Positions 17,383 through 26,552 of a DNA stretch of 64,000 nucleotides are shown piece by piece. Positions within the stretch are counted from its first letter, which is position 1. Every line of letters begins with the position of its first letter. The DNA comes from an uncultured Planctomycetaceae bacterium (GTDB taxonomy: Bacteria; Planctomycetota; Planctomycetia; Planctomycetales; Planctomycetaceae), in assembly GCA_943787265.1 (NCBI GenBank), contig CALSLT010000004.1, forward strand, positions 434,001-498,000. Direction: 5' to 3'. Position numbers and translations under genes: made by a program. Under the pieces are notes generated by a model that saw nothing but the letters and a program-made list of their open reading frames with translations, was not told the DNA's origin and did not search any database.

Positions 17383-19734
17383 ATGGGGCGTGCCATGCGT
17401 CAGGTTGCCGTTCTGAGTGCCCTTGTTCTGGCCGTTAGCCTGCGGTCAGCACAGGCGGAGTCGGCGCTGACGACTTCGGTGGCTCCATTTTTGAAACGGT
17501 ACTGCGCCGACTGTCACGTTGGTTCGAGTGTCGAGGGGAATCTCGATCTTCATCAGCTTTCGGGAGAGATTTCCGACGCGGAAGTTCGGCGGCGATGGGT
17601 GTTTCTTTTCGACCGAGTCGCGACCGGTGAAATGCCGCCGAAATCGGCTGACCAGCCTGCGGCAGCCGTTCGGTCGAAGTTCCTGACGGAGCTGAGCAAC
17701 GCTCTTCGTCGGGCTGACCTGGCAAGTCGCGAGGTTGTTCTGCGGCGGCTCAACCGAAACGAATACACAAACACAGTCCGCGACTTGTTTGGGATTTATG
17801 TCGATGTGTCTCGGACGCTGATTGATGACTCGAAGCAAAACGGCTTTGACAACATCGGGTCCACACTGTCCGTGTCGGCCGATCAGATGGAGCTGTATCT
17901 GGAAGCCGCCGACCTGGTGCTCGATCAGGTGTTTGGCCCGACGGGGAAATACCGGTCAGTCGACCGGACAGTGAACTTTGCAACGCTGAAACGTGGAGCC
18001 GGCACACAGGAACGCAAGTTGTCGGATGGCGTGGTGCTGTTCAGCGGGGCGAAGTTTCTGCCGATGTACGAAGTCAGTCTTCCGACGGAGGGTTTGTACC
18101 AAGTCCGCATGAAGATTCGAGCCGAGCAAAGCGACTCGCCTGTCGTGATGCATGTGCGCGGCGGAAACACGGGGATCATTGGAAGGCACACGACGGGCTT
18201 TTTTGAAGCACCTCCTGACAAAACAAGAACCATCGAATTCACGGATCGCTCCAAAGAAGTCTCGGACTGTTTATCGATCGGGCTGAGCAACGGTAACCCG
18301 TCATGGAACGTCGATCCGGAAAAGTACAAAGGGCCGGGCCTTTTTATCGGCGACATCTCGATCAAAGGGCCGATTGACGAATGGACCGCCAGCCGACAAC
18401 GACTGCTCGGCAACGTTGATCCCTCAAACGGCACATTGGCAGACGTTCGCACGATTCTGTTGAAGCTGCTGCCGCGAGCGTTTCGGCGACCGGTCAGCGA
18501 TTCGGAAGTCTCGCCGTACGTCGCGTTGTCCAAACAGGCGATGGACCAGGGAAAAGGGTTTGAGCCCGCACTTCGAGCCGGACTGAAAGGTGTGTTGTGC
18601 GCTCCCGAATTTCTGTTCCTCGAAGAACGGCTGGAAGAGAGTGACTCAAAGCCCGTCGTTGACGATTACGCACTGGCGTCGCGACTGTCGTACTTTTTGT
18701 GGAGCAGCCAGCCCGACGAAGAGCTTCTGTCGCTGGCGGCTCGTGGAGATTTGAGAAAGCCCAGCGTGCTGAAGGCACAGATTGATCGACTGCTTGCTGA
18801 TGCGAAGTCACAACGTTTCGTCGAAAATTTTACCGGGCAGTGGCTGAGGATTCGCGATATCGATTTCACCGTTCCCGACCGCAGGCTTTATCCGGAATAC
18901 AACGAACTATTGCGTCGGTCGATGATCGATGAGACTCACGGATTCTTCCGTGAAATTCTTGATAACGATCTCAGCGTGCAGAACTTTATCGATTCGGACT
19001 TTGTGACGATCAACCAGCCACTGGCTGAGTTCTACGGAATCGACGAAGTGACCGGCCTGGAGATTCGCCGAGTCCCGCGACCACGTAATAGTGTGCGAGG
19101 CGGAGTACTCACTCAGGCCAGCGTGCTGAAAGTTTCGGCGGATGGAACTCGGACATCGCCCGTCCTGCGAGGAGTCTGGATTCTCAATCACCTGTTCGGA
19201 ACTCCGTCGCCGCCCCCACCTCCTTCGGTCGCCGCTGTCGAGCCGGACGTCCGCGGAGCAACCACCATTCGAGAAGTGCTCGCCAAACACCGAGCGGATC
19301 AAAGCTGCAACCGATGTCACCGAAAGATCGACCCGCCGGGCTTCGCGTTGGAGAGCTTTGACGTGTTGGGCGCTCATCGCGACTGGTACCGAACCAGGGA
19401 TCGGAGCGCCAAGTATTTCAAGAAACTGATTCACCCATTCGGGACGGGAAATGTTCAATACAAACGAGGGCCCGATGTCGATTCTTCCGGTGTGATGCCG
19501 GACGGGCGACGTTTCGCCGACATTCGCGAGTACAAAAGACTTCTGCTGGAAGATGAAACCGCAATGGCGCGATCTCTGACGCGACTGCTGCTGAGCTACT
19601 CACTCGGCCGACAGCCAGGTTTCTCTGATCGAGCAGAAGTCGAACATATCCTCGCTCAAGTGAAGGCAGATGATTACGGATTGAGATCGATCATCGACGA
19701 AATCGTCACCAGCGAGACGTTTCGAAGCCCGTAA
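17383..19734 (+). CDS. DUF1592/DUF1588/DUF1585 cytochrome-like secreted protein
   Basis: This 783-residue secreted protein has the planctomycete domain string DUF1587-DUF1595/1592-DUF1588-DUF1585. A signal peptide (about 1-25, ending SAQAE) is followed by heme motif CADCH (about residue 41) and a second CNRCH (about residue 642) inside the DUF1588 block (CNRCHRKIDPPGFALESFD). Family blocks include RLNRNEYTNTVRDLFG, SRLSYFLWSSQPDEELL, and a proline-rich GTPSPPPPPSVAAVEPDV. The C-terminus SLGRQPGFSDRAEVEHI and IVTSETFRSP is the DUF1585 end. It heads a same-strand cluster with DUF1552, DUF1549/1553 and DUF1501 genes. The biochemical role of the family is not known; two potential hemes suggest electron transfer or oxidation at the cell surface. 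Confidence 0.93.
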   Translation: MGRAMRQVAVLSALVLAVSLRSAQAESALTTSVAPFLKRYCADCHVGSSVEGNLDLHQLSGEISDAEVRRRWVFLFDRVATGEMPPKSADQPAAAVRSKFLTELSNALRRADLASREVVLRRLNRNEYTNTVRDLFGIYVDVSRTLIDDSKQNGFDNIGSTLSVSADQMELYLEAADLVLDQVFGPTGKYRSVDRTVNFATLKRGAGTQERKLSDGVVLFSGAKFLPMYEVSLPTEGLYQVRMKIRAEQSDSPVVMHVRGGNTGIIGRHTTGFFEAPPDKTRTIEFTDRSKEVSDCLSIGLSNGNPSWNVDPEKYKGPGLFIGDISIKGPIDEWTASRQRLLGNVDPSNGTLADVRTILLKLLPRAFRRPVSDSEVSPYVALSKQAMDQGKGFEPALRAGLKGVLCAPEFLFLEERLEESDSKPVVDDYALASRLSYFLWSSQPDEELLSLAARGDLRKPSVLKAQIDRLLADAKSQRFVENFTGQWLRIRDIDFTVPDRRLYPEYNELLRRSMIDETHGFFREILDNDLSVQNFIDSDFVTINQPLAEFYGIDEVTGLEIRRVPRPRNSVRGGVLTQASVLKVSADGTRTSPVLRGVWILNHLFGTPSPPPPPSVAAVEPDVRGATTIREVLAKHRADQSCNRCHRKIDPPGFALESFDVLGAHRDWYRTRDRSAKYFKKLIHPFGTGNVQYKRGPDVDSSGVMPDGRRFADIREYKRLLLEDETAMARSLTRLLLSYSLGRQPGFSDRAEVEHILAQVKADDYGLRSIIDEIVTSETFRSP

Positions 19735-19775
19735 GGATTAGGTTTAGTAAGCCGTACGATACGGCAGATGCAAAC

Positions 19776-19857
19776 ATCCACGGGTTTTCACGGATTAACA
19801 CGGACATCTTAGTGAAGCATCCTTCCAATCCGTGCTTATCCGTAACCATCCGTGGGT
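19776..19857. repeat. intergenic inverted repeat, CACGGAT family
   Basis: Imperfect 29-nt arms (19776-19804 and 19829-19857) with a 24-nt spacer are built from the words CCACGG, CACGGAT and CACGGA. The element separates the DUF1592 and DUF1552 genes of the cluster. Its spacer ends in CCTTCCAA, a word also present in the spacer of the element at 33513. Confidence 0.75.
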
Positions 19858-19904
19858 AAGATTCAAAGTCCTGATCAGCGTAAAGAAACGAATCGAGGAT
19901 TCAG

Positions 19905-21194
19905 ATGAGCCATTCACCGAAATCGACATTCGGCATCCACGCGCCGCGGCTGTCCCGCAGAACGATGCTGCGAGGAACCGGCGTCGCGATTGCATTGCCC
20001 GCTTTGGAGTGCATGGTTCCTCGGTCATTCGCTCAGTCGAACCAGGCCGTTCCGCGACGGATGGTGGCGATCAATTTTGAGTTGTCGTTTCACCCGCCGA
20101 ACCTTATGCCTGAAAAAGCTGGTCGAGATTACGAAATCACTCCGTACCTGCAGCCGTTGGAAGACGTACGGAACGATTTCACGGTTATTTCCGGAACGTC
20201 CCATCCGGAAGTCGACGGTGGTCACGCGGCTTCGGCATCGTGGCTGACCGGTGCGGCTCACCCGGGTGCGGCGAACTTCAGAAATTCGATCTCGATCGAT
20301 CAGTTGGCGGCACAGCAGATCGGTCTGCAGACTCGGTTTGCTTCGAGACAAATGGGTTCGGGAATTGCCATTTCGCCGAACGGAGTGAAGCTACCAGGCA
20401 GTCCGTACCCGGTTCAACATTTCAACGAGATGTTTCTCGAAGGGCGGCCGGATCAGAAAGCCAAACGGCTTGATCGACTGCGTGAAGGACAAAGCGTACT
20501 CGATACCGTGCTGGAAGCTTCGCGCCGCATGCAACAGCGAGTCAGCAAGCAGGACCAGCAGAAGCTCGACGAATATTTTACATCCGTCCGCGATGCCGAA
20601 AAGAACCTTCAGAAGTCCGAGCAATGGCAGAACCGTCCGAAGCCGACAGTCGATGCCAAACCGCTGACCCGCCTTCAGAACCGGGCGATGATCATTCAGA
20701 AGGCGAAGCAGTTTTACGATGTGATGCACCTGGCTTTGCAGACAGACTCGACACGGCTCATGACTTACGTGGTCGGTGATTCCAGCCAGGTGCCAGTCCT
20801 GCCGGGAGTTTCTCAAAACTACCACGACCTTTCACACCACGGGAAAGATCCGGAGAAGCTCAAGCAGTTGGCAATCGTCGAGGGCGAGCACCTGAAACTC
20901 TACGGCGACTTCCTGCGAAAACTGAAGACGACGTCAGAAGGCGAAGCCACGCTGCTCGATCGAACGATGGTAATGCTGGGCTCTCACATGCACAGCGGCG
21001 GCCACGATAACCGCAACCTGCCAATCCTCCTGGCTGGTGGAGGCTTCAAACACGGCCAGCACCTGGCGTTCGACCAGACCGACAACACTCCACTGGCCAA
21101 CCTTCACGTCAGCATGCTGCAAAGACTCGGCCTGGATGTCGACCGCTTTGCGACCAGTACGGGCACGTTGAACGGGCTTGAGCTTTCAAGCTGA
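19905..21194 (+). CDS. DUF1552 domain protein with Tat signal
   Basis: This 429-residue paralogue of the protein at 109-1464 starts with a clear twin-arginine signal (RLSRRTMLRGTGVAIALPAL). It shows the DUF1552 blocks RRMVAINFELSFHPPN, ISGTSHPEVDGGHAASASWL, a central QQKLDEYFTSVRDAEKNL helix, YHDLSHHGKDPEKL and MLGSHMHSGGHDNRNLPILL. It is expected to fold in the cytoplasm and be exported by Tat, which fits a bound metal or cofactor. It follows the DUF1592 gene (170 bases, separated by an inverted repeat) and precedes the DUF1549/1553 gene. The function of the family is unknown. Confidence 0.93.
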   Translation: MSHSPKSTFGIHAPRLSRRTMLRGTGVAIALPALECMVPRSFAQSNQAVPRRMVAINFELSFHPPNLMPEKAGRDYEITPYLQPLEDVRNDFTVISGTSHPEVDGGHAASASWLTGAAHPGAANFRNSISIDQLAAQQIGLQTRFASRQMGSGIAISPNGVKLPGSPYPVQHFNEMFLEGRPDQKAKRLDRLREGQSVLDTVLEASRRMQQRVSKQDQQKLDEYFTSVRDAEKNLQKSEQWQNRPKPTVDAKPLTRLQNRAMIIQKAKQFYDVMHLALQTDSTRLMTYVVGDSSQVPVLPGVSQNYHDLSHHGKDPEKLKQLAIVEGEHLKLYGDFLRKLKTTSEGEATLLDRTMVMLGSHMHSGGHDNRNLPILLAGGGFKHGQHLAFDQTDNTPLANLHVSMLQRLGLDVDRFATSTGTLNGLELSS

Positions 21195-21235
21195 CTCATG
21201 GTCGTTAAGAATGGAAACTCTCTGTGCCAGTCAGA

Positions 21236-24200
21236 ATGAGGTTTTCATTGAACGATTACCGAAGCAATGTGGCAACGTACCAGCAGCTTGCACTGGCTGT
21301 CGTGGTCGGATTGTTGTTGCCGGTCGGCGTCTTAGTAGCAGAACCTGCAGCTCAGAGTGATGACGATGGGCAAAGATTTTTCGCGGAGCAGGTCGAGCCA
21401 CTTCTAAAGTCGAAATGCATCGGCTGTCATTCTCATGCTTCGGGCGAAATGGAAGGCGGCCTGACGCTGGATTCTCGAAGTGGCTGGGCCGAGGGCGGAG
21501 AACGTGGGCCCGCAATTCTGCCAGGCAAGCCGGAAGAGAGTTTGCTGATCAAGGCCGTGCTTCGCGAGGACTCGACGTTTCAGATGCCCCCGAATGAGAA
21601 GCTGTCCGCAGCTGAGATTGAAATTCTGACTGAATGGATCAAGCGCGGAGCACCCGATCCTCGCAAGACGAAGCCTCAACCGAATCAGACCATTGATCCA
21701 ACTGCCTGGTGGTCGTTACGTCCGCTATTGCGGCCGGTCGTTCCGAACGTCGCGACCTTGCATGGCGAAACGGACAACGCAATCGACGCATTCGTGCAGC
21801 GGCGACTTCTCGATGAGGAAATCACCCCGGCTCCGAGGGCGGACCGACGGACTTTGATTCGTCGAGTCTATTATGATCTGCACGGTCTGCCGCCGACTCC
21901 GGAAGCTGTTGAAGCGTTCGTGGCCGATCCCGATCCACTGGCTTATGAGAAGCTGGTTGACCGCTTGCTGGCTTCTGATCGCTACGGCGAACGCTGGGCG
22001 CGGCACTGGCTCGACACGGTTCACTTTGCCGATTCGCACGGCTGTGAGCACGACGTCTTCCGGTCGAATGCCTGGCGTTATCGCGACTACGTCATCACCA
22101 GTTTTAATCGGGATACGAACTGGGCCCGGTTCATTCGCGAGCAACTGGCGGCGGATCGGTTTTATCCGGATGAGCCGCAACTGACGGCGGCTTTGGGATT
22201 CATCGCGGCAGGACCGCTGGAGTTAAGTCGTGCCGGGACAGCACCGGTAACATTCGACTATCTCGACCGTGACGACATGGTGGCTCAAACGATGGCCGCT
22301 TTTGCCAGCACGACGGCCAACTGCGCGAGGTGCCACGATCACAAATTCGACCCAGTCAGCCAGGAAGACTACTACTCTTTGCAAGCCGTGTTTGCCGGAG
22401 TGGGGAAGGGTGCAGTCCCGTTTGACGTTGATCCGGAAGTTGGTCGCCAGCGTCGTCAGCTCAATACTTTGTTGGCGGCTGCAAAGAACGACGACCAATC
22501 GACGCTCCTTTCAAAACAACACGCCGACGTTGTGGCGAAATGGGAAGAAGCGTTTGGGCATGAGCCAGCGGCCTGGATTCCGCTCGCTCCGAGCGAGTTT
22601 CTGTCGTCAGACGGCTCGACACTGAAGAAGCTTGAGGACGGGTCGATTCTTGCATCGGGTGTTCGTCCGGAAAAAGACACTTACACAATCACGTCGCCGC
22701 TCGTGTTGTCAAAGATTGCCGCTTTGCGACTGGCCGTCCTCTCTGACGATAGCCTGCCGATGAAAGGGCCGGGCCGGCAGGAAAATGGCAATCTTCACCT
22801 GTCTGAAGTTGAGGCATTTGTCATCGACGGTAGTTCCAACGAACGCCGTCCACTGAAGTTTCGTAAGGCGACCGCCGACTTTGATCAGTCGGGTTGGACG
22901 ATTTCTCACTCGCTCGACGGAAACGTCGCGACCGCCTGGGGGATTCATCCCAAAGTCGGCCAATCGCATTACGCAGTGTTCGAACTGGACGAGCCCTTGC
23001 AGCTGAAGCCTTCCAGCCAGATCGTCGTCGTGCTGAAGCAACTGCATGGCCGTGGGCATCTGATCGGACGAGCCAGGCTTTTCGTAACGGACTCCGCGGG
23101 AGCATCGGCGAAGGTGCTGCCGGACTCGGTTCTGGCCGCGACTAAGGTCGAACGCGATCAACGGTCGGACGAACAACTGACGGCCATCGCGGCTCACGCT
23201 TTACGAATTCATGCCGAGAAACAACTGGCCAGTCTGCCAACCCCGGCATCCGTCTACGCCGTGTCGAGCGGCTACTCACACGGAAAAAAACTCGCCAGCC
23301 CGATGAAGCCGAAGACCGTCCATGTATTGCGACGTGGAAAAATCGACAGACCTGGAGCGATTGCTTCACCAGGTGCATTGTCCGCGATCACCAACCTTGC
23401 CGGGCGATTTGAACTGACCGATCCGAATGACGAGGCCTCTCGACGAGCAGCTTTGGCCGAGTGGCTGGCCTCGCGAGACAACCCGCTAACGTGGCGGAGC
23501 ATCGTGAATCGGACATGGTCCTACCATTTTGGTCGAGGCCTTTGTGACACTCCGAACGACTTCGGACGCATGGGAGATACACCTTCTCATCCCGAACTTC
23601 TCGACTGGCTGGCCGTCTGGTTTCGCGATGATGCCAAAGGTTCCTTAAAGAAACTTCACCGATTGATCCTGCTGTCGTCCACGTGGCAGCAAGCTTCGGC
23701 GACGCCAGGTTCAAGTGACGCAACATTCGCGAATCGCAGCGATCAAACATTCGACGCCCAATCAGTCGACTCGGAAAACCGGCTGCTATGGCGGATGAAT
23801 CGTCGGCGCCTGGACGCTGAGTCTTTCCGAGATTCCATTCTTCAGATCTCCGGACGAATCGATCTGACGATGGGCGGACCAGGCATCCGGCAATTCACGC
23901 AGTCAAAGGGTGCTCAGTTATCTCCGAAGGTGGATTACGAGGCCTTTGACTGGAACGATCCTTCCGCCGGCAGACGCAGCATTTACCGAGCCGTCTGGAG
24001 AGGGTCCGCAGATCCGTTTATGGAGTCGCTCGACTTTCCGGACCTCGGGCTTCTCTCGCCGAAGCGGGGCGAGTCAGTATCAGCGTTGCAGGCTCTGTCG
24101 GTGTTCAACAACGATTTCGTTCTGCATCACAGTCACGTTCTGGCGAAATTGCTGGAAGCATCCGAAACGACGATCGCTAGCCAGATATCACAGGCGTGTC

Positions 24201-24328
24201 GGCTGATTTACTTACGTGAACCAGACGACGAAGAACGGGTAATGCTTGTCGCGTACGCTCAGAAACACGGTCTCGCGGCGACGTGTCGAGTTTTGCTTAA
24301 CAGCAACGAGTTTCTGTTCGTCGACTGA
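21236..24328 (+). CDS. PSCyt1-DUF1549-DUF1553 secreted cytochrome-like protein
   Basis: This secreted protein of about 1030 residues has an N-terminal signal anchor (LALAVVVGLLLPVGVLVAEP) and a PSCyt1 domain with CIGCH (about residue 61) and the typical QMPPNEKLSAAEIEIL tail. A DUF1549 domain (RRVYYDLHGLPPTPEAVEAF to RDYVITSFNRDT) follows, with a second CxxCH, CARCHDHKFDPV, near 363. A middle beta-sandwich-like segment (about 430-640) resembles a discoidin/F5-8-type insert. The C-terminal DUF1553 domain includes WRSIVNRTWSYHFGRGLCDTPNDFG, quoted here only in part as RTWSYHFGRGLCDTPNDFG, and LQALSVFNNDFV. ATG 21236 is chosen over GTG 21224. It is coupled to the DUF1501 gene 18 bases downstream, the usual pairing in this phylum. 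Confidence 0.92.
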   Translation: MRFSLNDYRSNVATYQQLALAVVVGLLLPVGVLVAEPAAQSDDDGQRFFAEQVEPLLKSKCIGCHSHASGEMEGGLTLDSRSGWAEGGERGPAILPGKPEESLLIKAVLREDSTFQMPPNEKLSAAEIEILTEWIKRGAPDPRKTKPQPNQTIDPTAWWSLRPLLRPVVPNVATLHGETDNAIDAFVQRRLLDEEITPAPRADRRTLIRRVYYDLHGLPPTPEAVEAFVADPDPLAYEKLVDRLLASDRYGERWARHWLDTVHFADSHGCEHDVFRSNAWRYRDYVITSFNRDTNWARFIREQLAADRFYPDEPQLTAALGFIAAGPLELSRAGTAPVTFDYLDRDDMVAQTMAAFASTTANCARCHDHKFDPVSQEDYYSLQAVFAGVGKGAVPFDVDPEVGRQRRQLNTLLAAAKNDDQSTLLSKQHADVVAKWEEAFGHEPAAWIPLAPSEFLSSDGSTLKKLEDGSILASGVRPEKDTYTITSPLVLSKIAALRLAVLSDDSLPMKGPGRQENGNLHLSEVEAFVIDGSSNERRPLKFRKATADFDQSGWTISHSLDGNVATAWGIHPKVGQSHYAVFELDEPLQLKPSSQIVVVLKQLHGRGHLIGRARLFVTDSAGASAKVLPDSVLAATKVERDQRSDEQLTAIAAHALRIHAEKQLASLPTPASVYAVSSGYSHGKKLASPMKPKTVHVLRRGKIDRPGAIASPGALSAITNLAGRFELTDPNDEASRRAALAEWLASRDNPLTWRSIVNRTWSYHFGRGLCDTPNDFGRMGDTPSHPELLDWLAVWFRDDAKGSLKKLHRLILLSSTWQQASATPGSSDATFANRSDQTFDAQSVDSENRLLWRMNRRRLDAESFRDSILQISGRIDLTMGGPGIRQFTQSKGAQLSPKVDYEAFDWNDPSAGRRSIYRAVWRGSADPFMESLDFPDLGLLSPKRGESVSALQALSVFNNDFVLHHSHVLAKLLEASETTIASQISQACRLIYLREPDDEERVMLVAYAQKHGLAATCRVLLNSNEFLFVD

Positions 24329-24346
24329 AGAAAAGGCAATCTGAAA

Positions 24347-25768
24347 ATGAGCAACTCTCGGCGTAATTTTCTGTGGGACATTGGCGGCGGCCTGGGTGGG
24401 CTTGCCGTTTCGCAGATGCTCGCGCGCGAGGCGTCGTCGGCAAAAAGTGAACGACCAAACCCCGAGTTCAACGGGGGACTGCATCATCCGGCCAAAGCTC
24501 GGCGAGTGATCCAGCTATTCATGACCGGCGGCGCGAGTCCAATGGACACGTTCGACTACAAACCGGAATTGGAGAAGCTGCACGGACAGAAACTGGGGCC
24601 TGATAAAAAGCCGGAAGGCTTTACGGCGATGCCCGGTGCGATCATGAAGAGTCCGTTCAAGTTCAAGCAGCACGGCGAGAGTGGCCGCTGGGTCAGCAGC
24701 GTCTTTCCCCATCAGGCCCAAGAAGTCGACGAGATGGCTTTTCTGATGGCGATGGTTTCGAAGACGAACGTGCATGGACCGGGTACTTACATGATGAACT
24801 CCGGTTTTCTGCTGCCGGGTTTTCCTTCAATGGGCGCCTGGATTTCTTACGGTCTCGGAAATCTCACGGACGAACTGCCTAACTTCGTCGTACTGCCGGA
24901 TGCGAAGGGGCTGCCTTACAACCAGAAGGGGCCGTTCTCGTCGGGATTTCTTCCGGCGGTCAATCAGGGCACGGTGATCAACGCGTCCGGAAAGAATCCG
25001 ATTCCCGATTTGTTCGCTCGAGAGAAGTACAAGTTCGTGACACGCGACGCCGACCGTGACGGCTTCGATTTACTGCGGAAGCTGAACGCCGGGCATGCTC
25101 AGAATAGCCCAATGGATTCGCAACTTGATGCTCGAATCAAGTCATACGAACTGGCTGCCCGTATGCAGTTGTCCGCTCCCGAAGCGTTTAATGTTTCGCA
25201 GGAAAGCGAATCGACTCACAAAGCTTACGGGCTGAACGAAACAGTCACCGAAGATTTTGGAAGGCGTTGTCTGCTGGCTCGCCGACTCGTTGAACGAGGC
25301 ACACGTTTTGTGCAGGTGTGGAGCGGTCCTCAAGGGTCCACCGGCAACTGGGACAACCACGGCAGCATTCCGAAGGAGCTGCCACCGATCGCCAAGTCGG
25401 TCGATCAACCGATCGCCGCTTTGATCCGAGACTTGAAATCGCGCGGACTGTTCGACGACACGCTGCTGATCTGGACGACCGAATTCGGTCGCACGCCGTT
25501 CGCTCAGGGAGGCGACGGTCGAGACCACAACGGCGGCTCATTCGTGACCTGGCTGGCCGGAGCCGGCATTAAAGCGAGAGTCGCCTACGGACAAAGCGAC
25601 GAATGGGGCTACCAGGCTCAGGAAGGCAAGACATACTGCTACGACTTCCACGCCACCGTGTTACATCTTCTGGGCATCGACCACAAACGCCTGACCTACC
25701 GCCAAAACGGCATCGACCGCCGCCTCACCGACGTCCACGGCCACGTCGTGAATGAAATACTTTCGTAG
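24347..25768 (+). CDS. DUF1501 (sulfatase-like) secreted protein
   Basis: This 473-residue DUF1501 protein belongs to the alkaline-phosphatase/sulfatase superfamily by fold. The start SRRNFLWDIGGGLGG is a Tat-like signal. Typical blocks are VIQLFMTGGASPMDTFDYKP, MVSKTNVHGPGTYMMNSGF, SMGAWISYGLGN, GTRFVQVWSG, a metal-ligand-like LIWTTEFGRTPFAQGGDGRDHN and FHATVLHLLGIDH. It sits 18 bases after the DUF1549/1553 gene, and the two families nearly always occur as a pair in Planctomycetes. It probably acts outside the cytoplasm as a hydrolase-like partner of the cytochrome-domain protein, but no substrate is known for the pair. Confidence 0.93.
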   Translation: MSNSRRNFLWDIGGGLGGLAVSQMLAREASSAKSERPNPEFNGGLHHPAKARRVIQLFMTGGASPMDTFDYKPELEKLHGQKLGPDKKPEGFTAMPGAIMKSPFKFKQHGESGRWVSSVFPHQAQEVDEMAFLMAMVSKTNVHGPGTYMMNSGFLLPGFPSMGAWISYGLGNLTDELPNFVVLPDAKGLPYNQKGPFSSGFLPAVNQGTVINASGKNPIPDLFAREKYKFVTRDADRDGFDLLRKLNAGHAQNSPMDSQLDARIKSYELAARMQLSAPEAFNVSQESESTHKAYGLNETVTEDFGRRCLLARRLVERGTRFVQVWSGPQGSTGNWDNHGSIPKELPPIAKSVDQPIAALIRDLKSRGLFDDTLLIWTTEFGRTPFAQGGDGRDHNGGSFVTWLAGAGIKARVAYGQSDEWGYQAQEGKTYCYDFHATVLHLLGIDHKRLTYRQNGIDRRLTDVHGHVVNEILS

Positions 25769-25840
25769 TGTTAAATGTTTACGACCAAAGCTTTCACTCT
25801 TCAGCAAGAGCCGAGGATAAGACCTCTTGTGCCTGCGGCA

Positions 25841-25869
25841 CCCAGACAATCTAAAAGAGATTGTCTGGG
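25841..25869. repeat. 12-bp perfect hairpin in a convergent gap
   Basis: The arms 25841-25852 (CCCAGACAATCT) and 25858-25869 are perfect reverse complements around an AAAAG loop. It lies between the convergent DUF1501 gene and the LRR remnant. Neither side has a T-run, so it may be a bidirectional transcript end or another short palindromic repeat. Confidence 0.65.
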
Positions 25870-25968
25870 CTACCCTGCTTAGCCGAATAACGACACGGTT
25901 AACCGGGCCGCGGCCAATCAACGCTGATTTCAAAAACCGCGAGGTCGCGACTCCAGTTGAACCGATTG

Positions 25969-26515
25969 TTATCGGGTGGGCGATATTACATCGCCGTACT
26001 TGAGATTTGGTAGCGAGGAGACGATCTCTTCTCGGCTGGTGTCGTCCAGCTTAGGTAGATCGAGATACTCTAATCCCGGGGATCCAGCGAGCGATTTGTA
26101 ATAACTAGAATCTCTGAAACGCGCTGCACAAATCGATAGGCCACGCAGTTTCTTTAATGACGCAAGGAAGCGTAAGTCATCAATCCACACTTTCTTCGGC
26201 ATGAAAGGCGCGCCTTCAATCTCAAGGAGTTGGAGCTTGTTGAGATTGGCAAGTGGAGAATAGTCCGACAACCTATCAAGATTGCTGAGCGACAATTGCT
26301 CCAGGTTTGTCAACGAGGCAATCGGGCTGAGATCTTCGATGCTACACGAACCAAGATGGAGTTTCTTTAGCTTCTTTAGGTTGATGATTGGGGACAGTTC
26401 TTTGATTGGGCCCCACTTAATGAATAGAACTCTCAACTCTCGTTGGTGACAGATTGCTTCGAACAGCGGAATCGGCAGTCGGGTGCCAATAATCAGCTGG
26501 CGTACAGGCGAAGGC
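25969..26515 (-). pseudogene. leucine-rich-repeat gene, C-terminal part (split by IS5-family element)
   Basis: This fragment encodes 181 residues (from PSPVRQLIIGTRLP to the stop) with at least five leucine-rich repeats of the type LKKLKKLHLGSCSIEDLSPI and LTNLEQLSLSNLDRLSDYSPL. The open frame continues upstream into the insertion element, but those 61 residues are element sequence and not part of the gene. Removing the element and one copy of the TTA duplication joins this part in frame to the N-terminal part at 27451-27641 (…CDFFFK|PSPVRQ…), giving a 245-residue protein. LRR domains bind proteins; nothing more specific can be said. The gene is probably inactive in this strain. Confidence 0.85.
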
Positions 26516-26518
26516 TTA

Positions 26519-26536
26519 GAGGCTGACAAAGAACTG
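26519..26536 (+). repeat. terminal inverted repeat, left end of the IS
   Basis: This is the 18-bp sequence GAGGCTGACAAAGAACTG. Its exact reverse complement is at 27433-27450, and outside it lies the TTA target duplication. Confidence 0.92.
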
Positions 26537-26552
26537 GATCTGGGTTGTTTGA

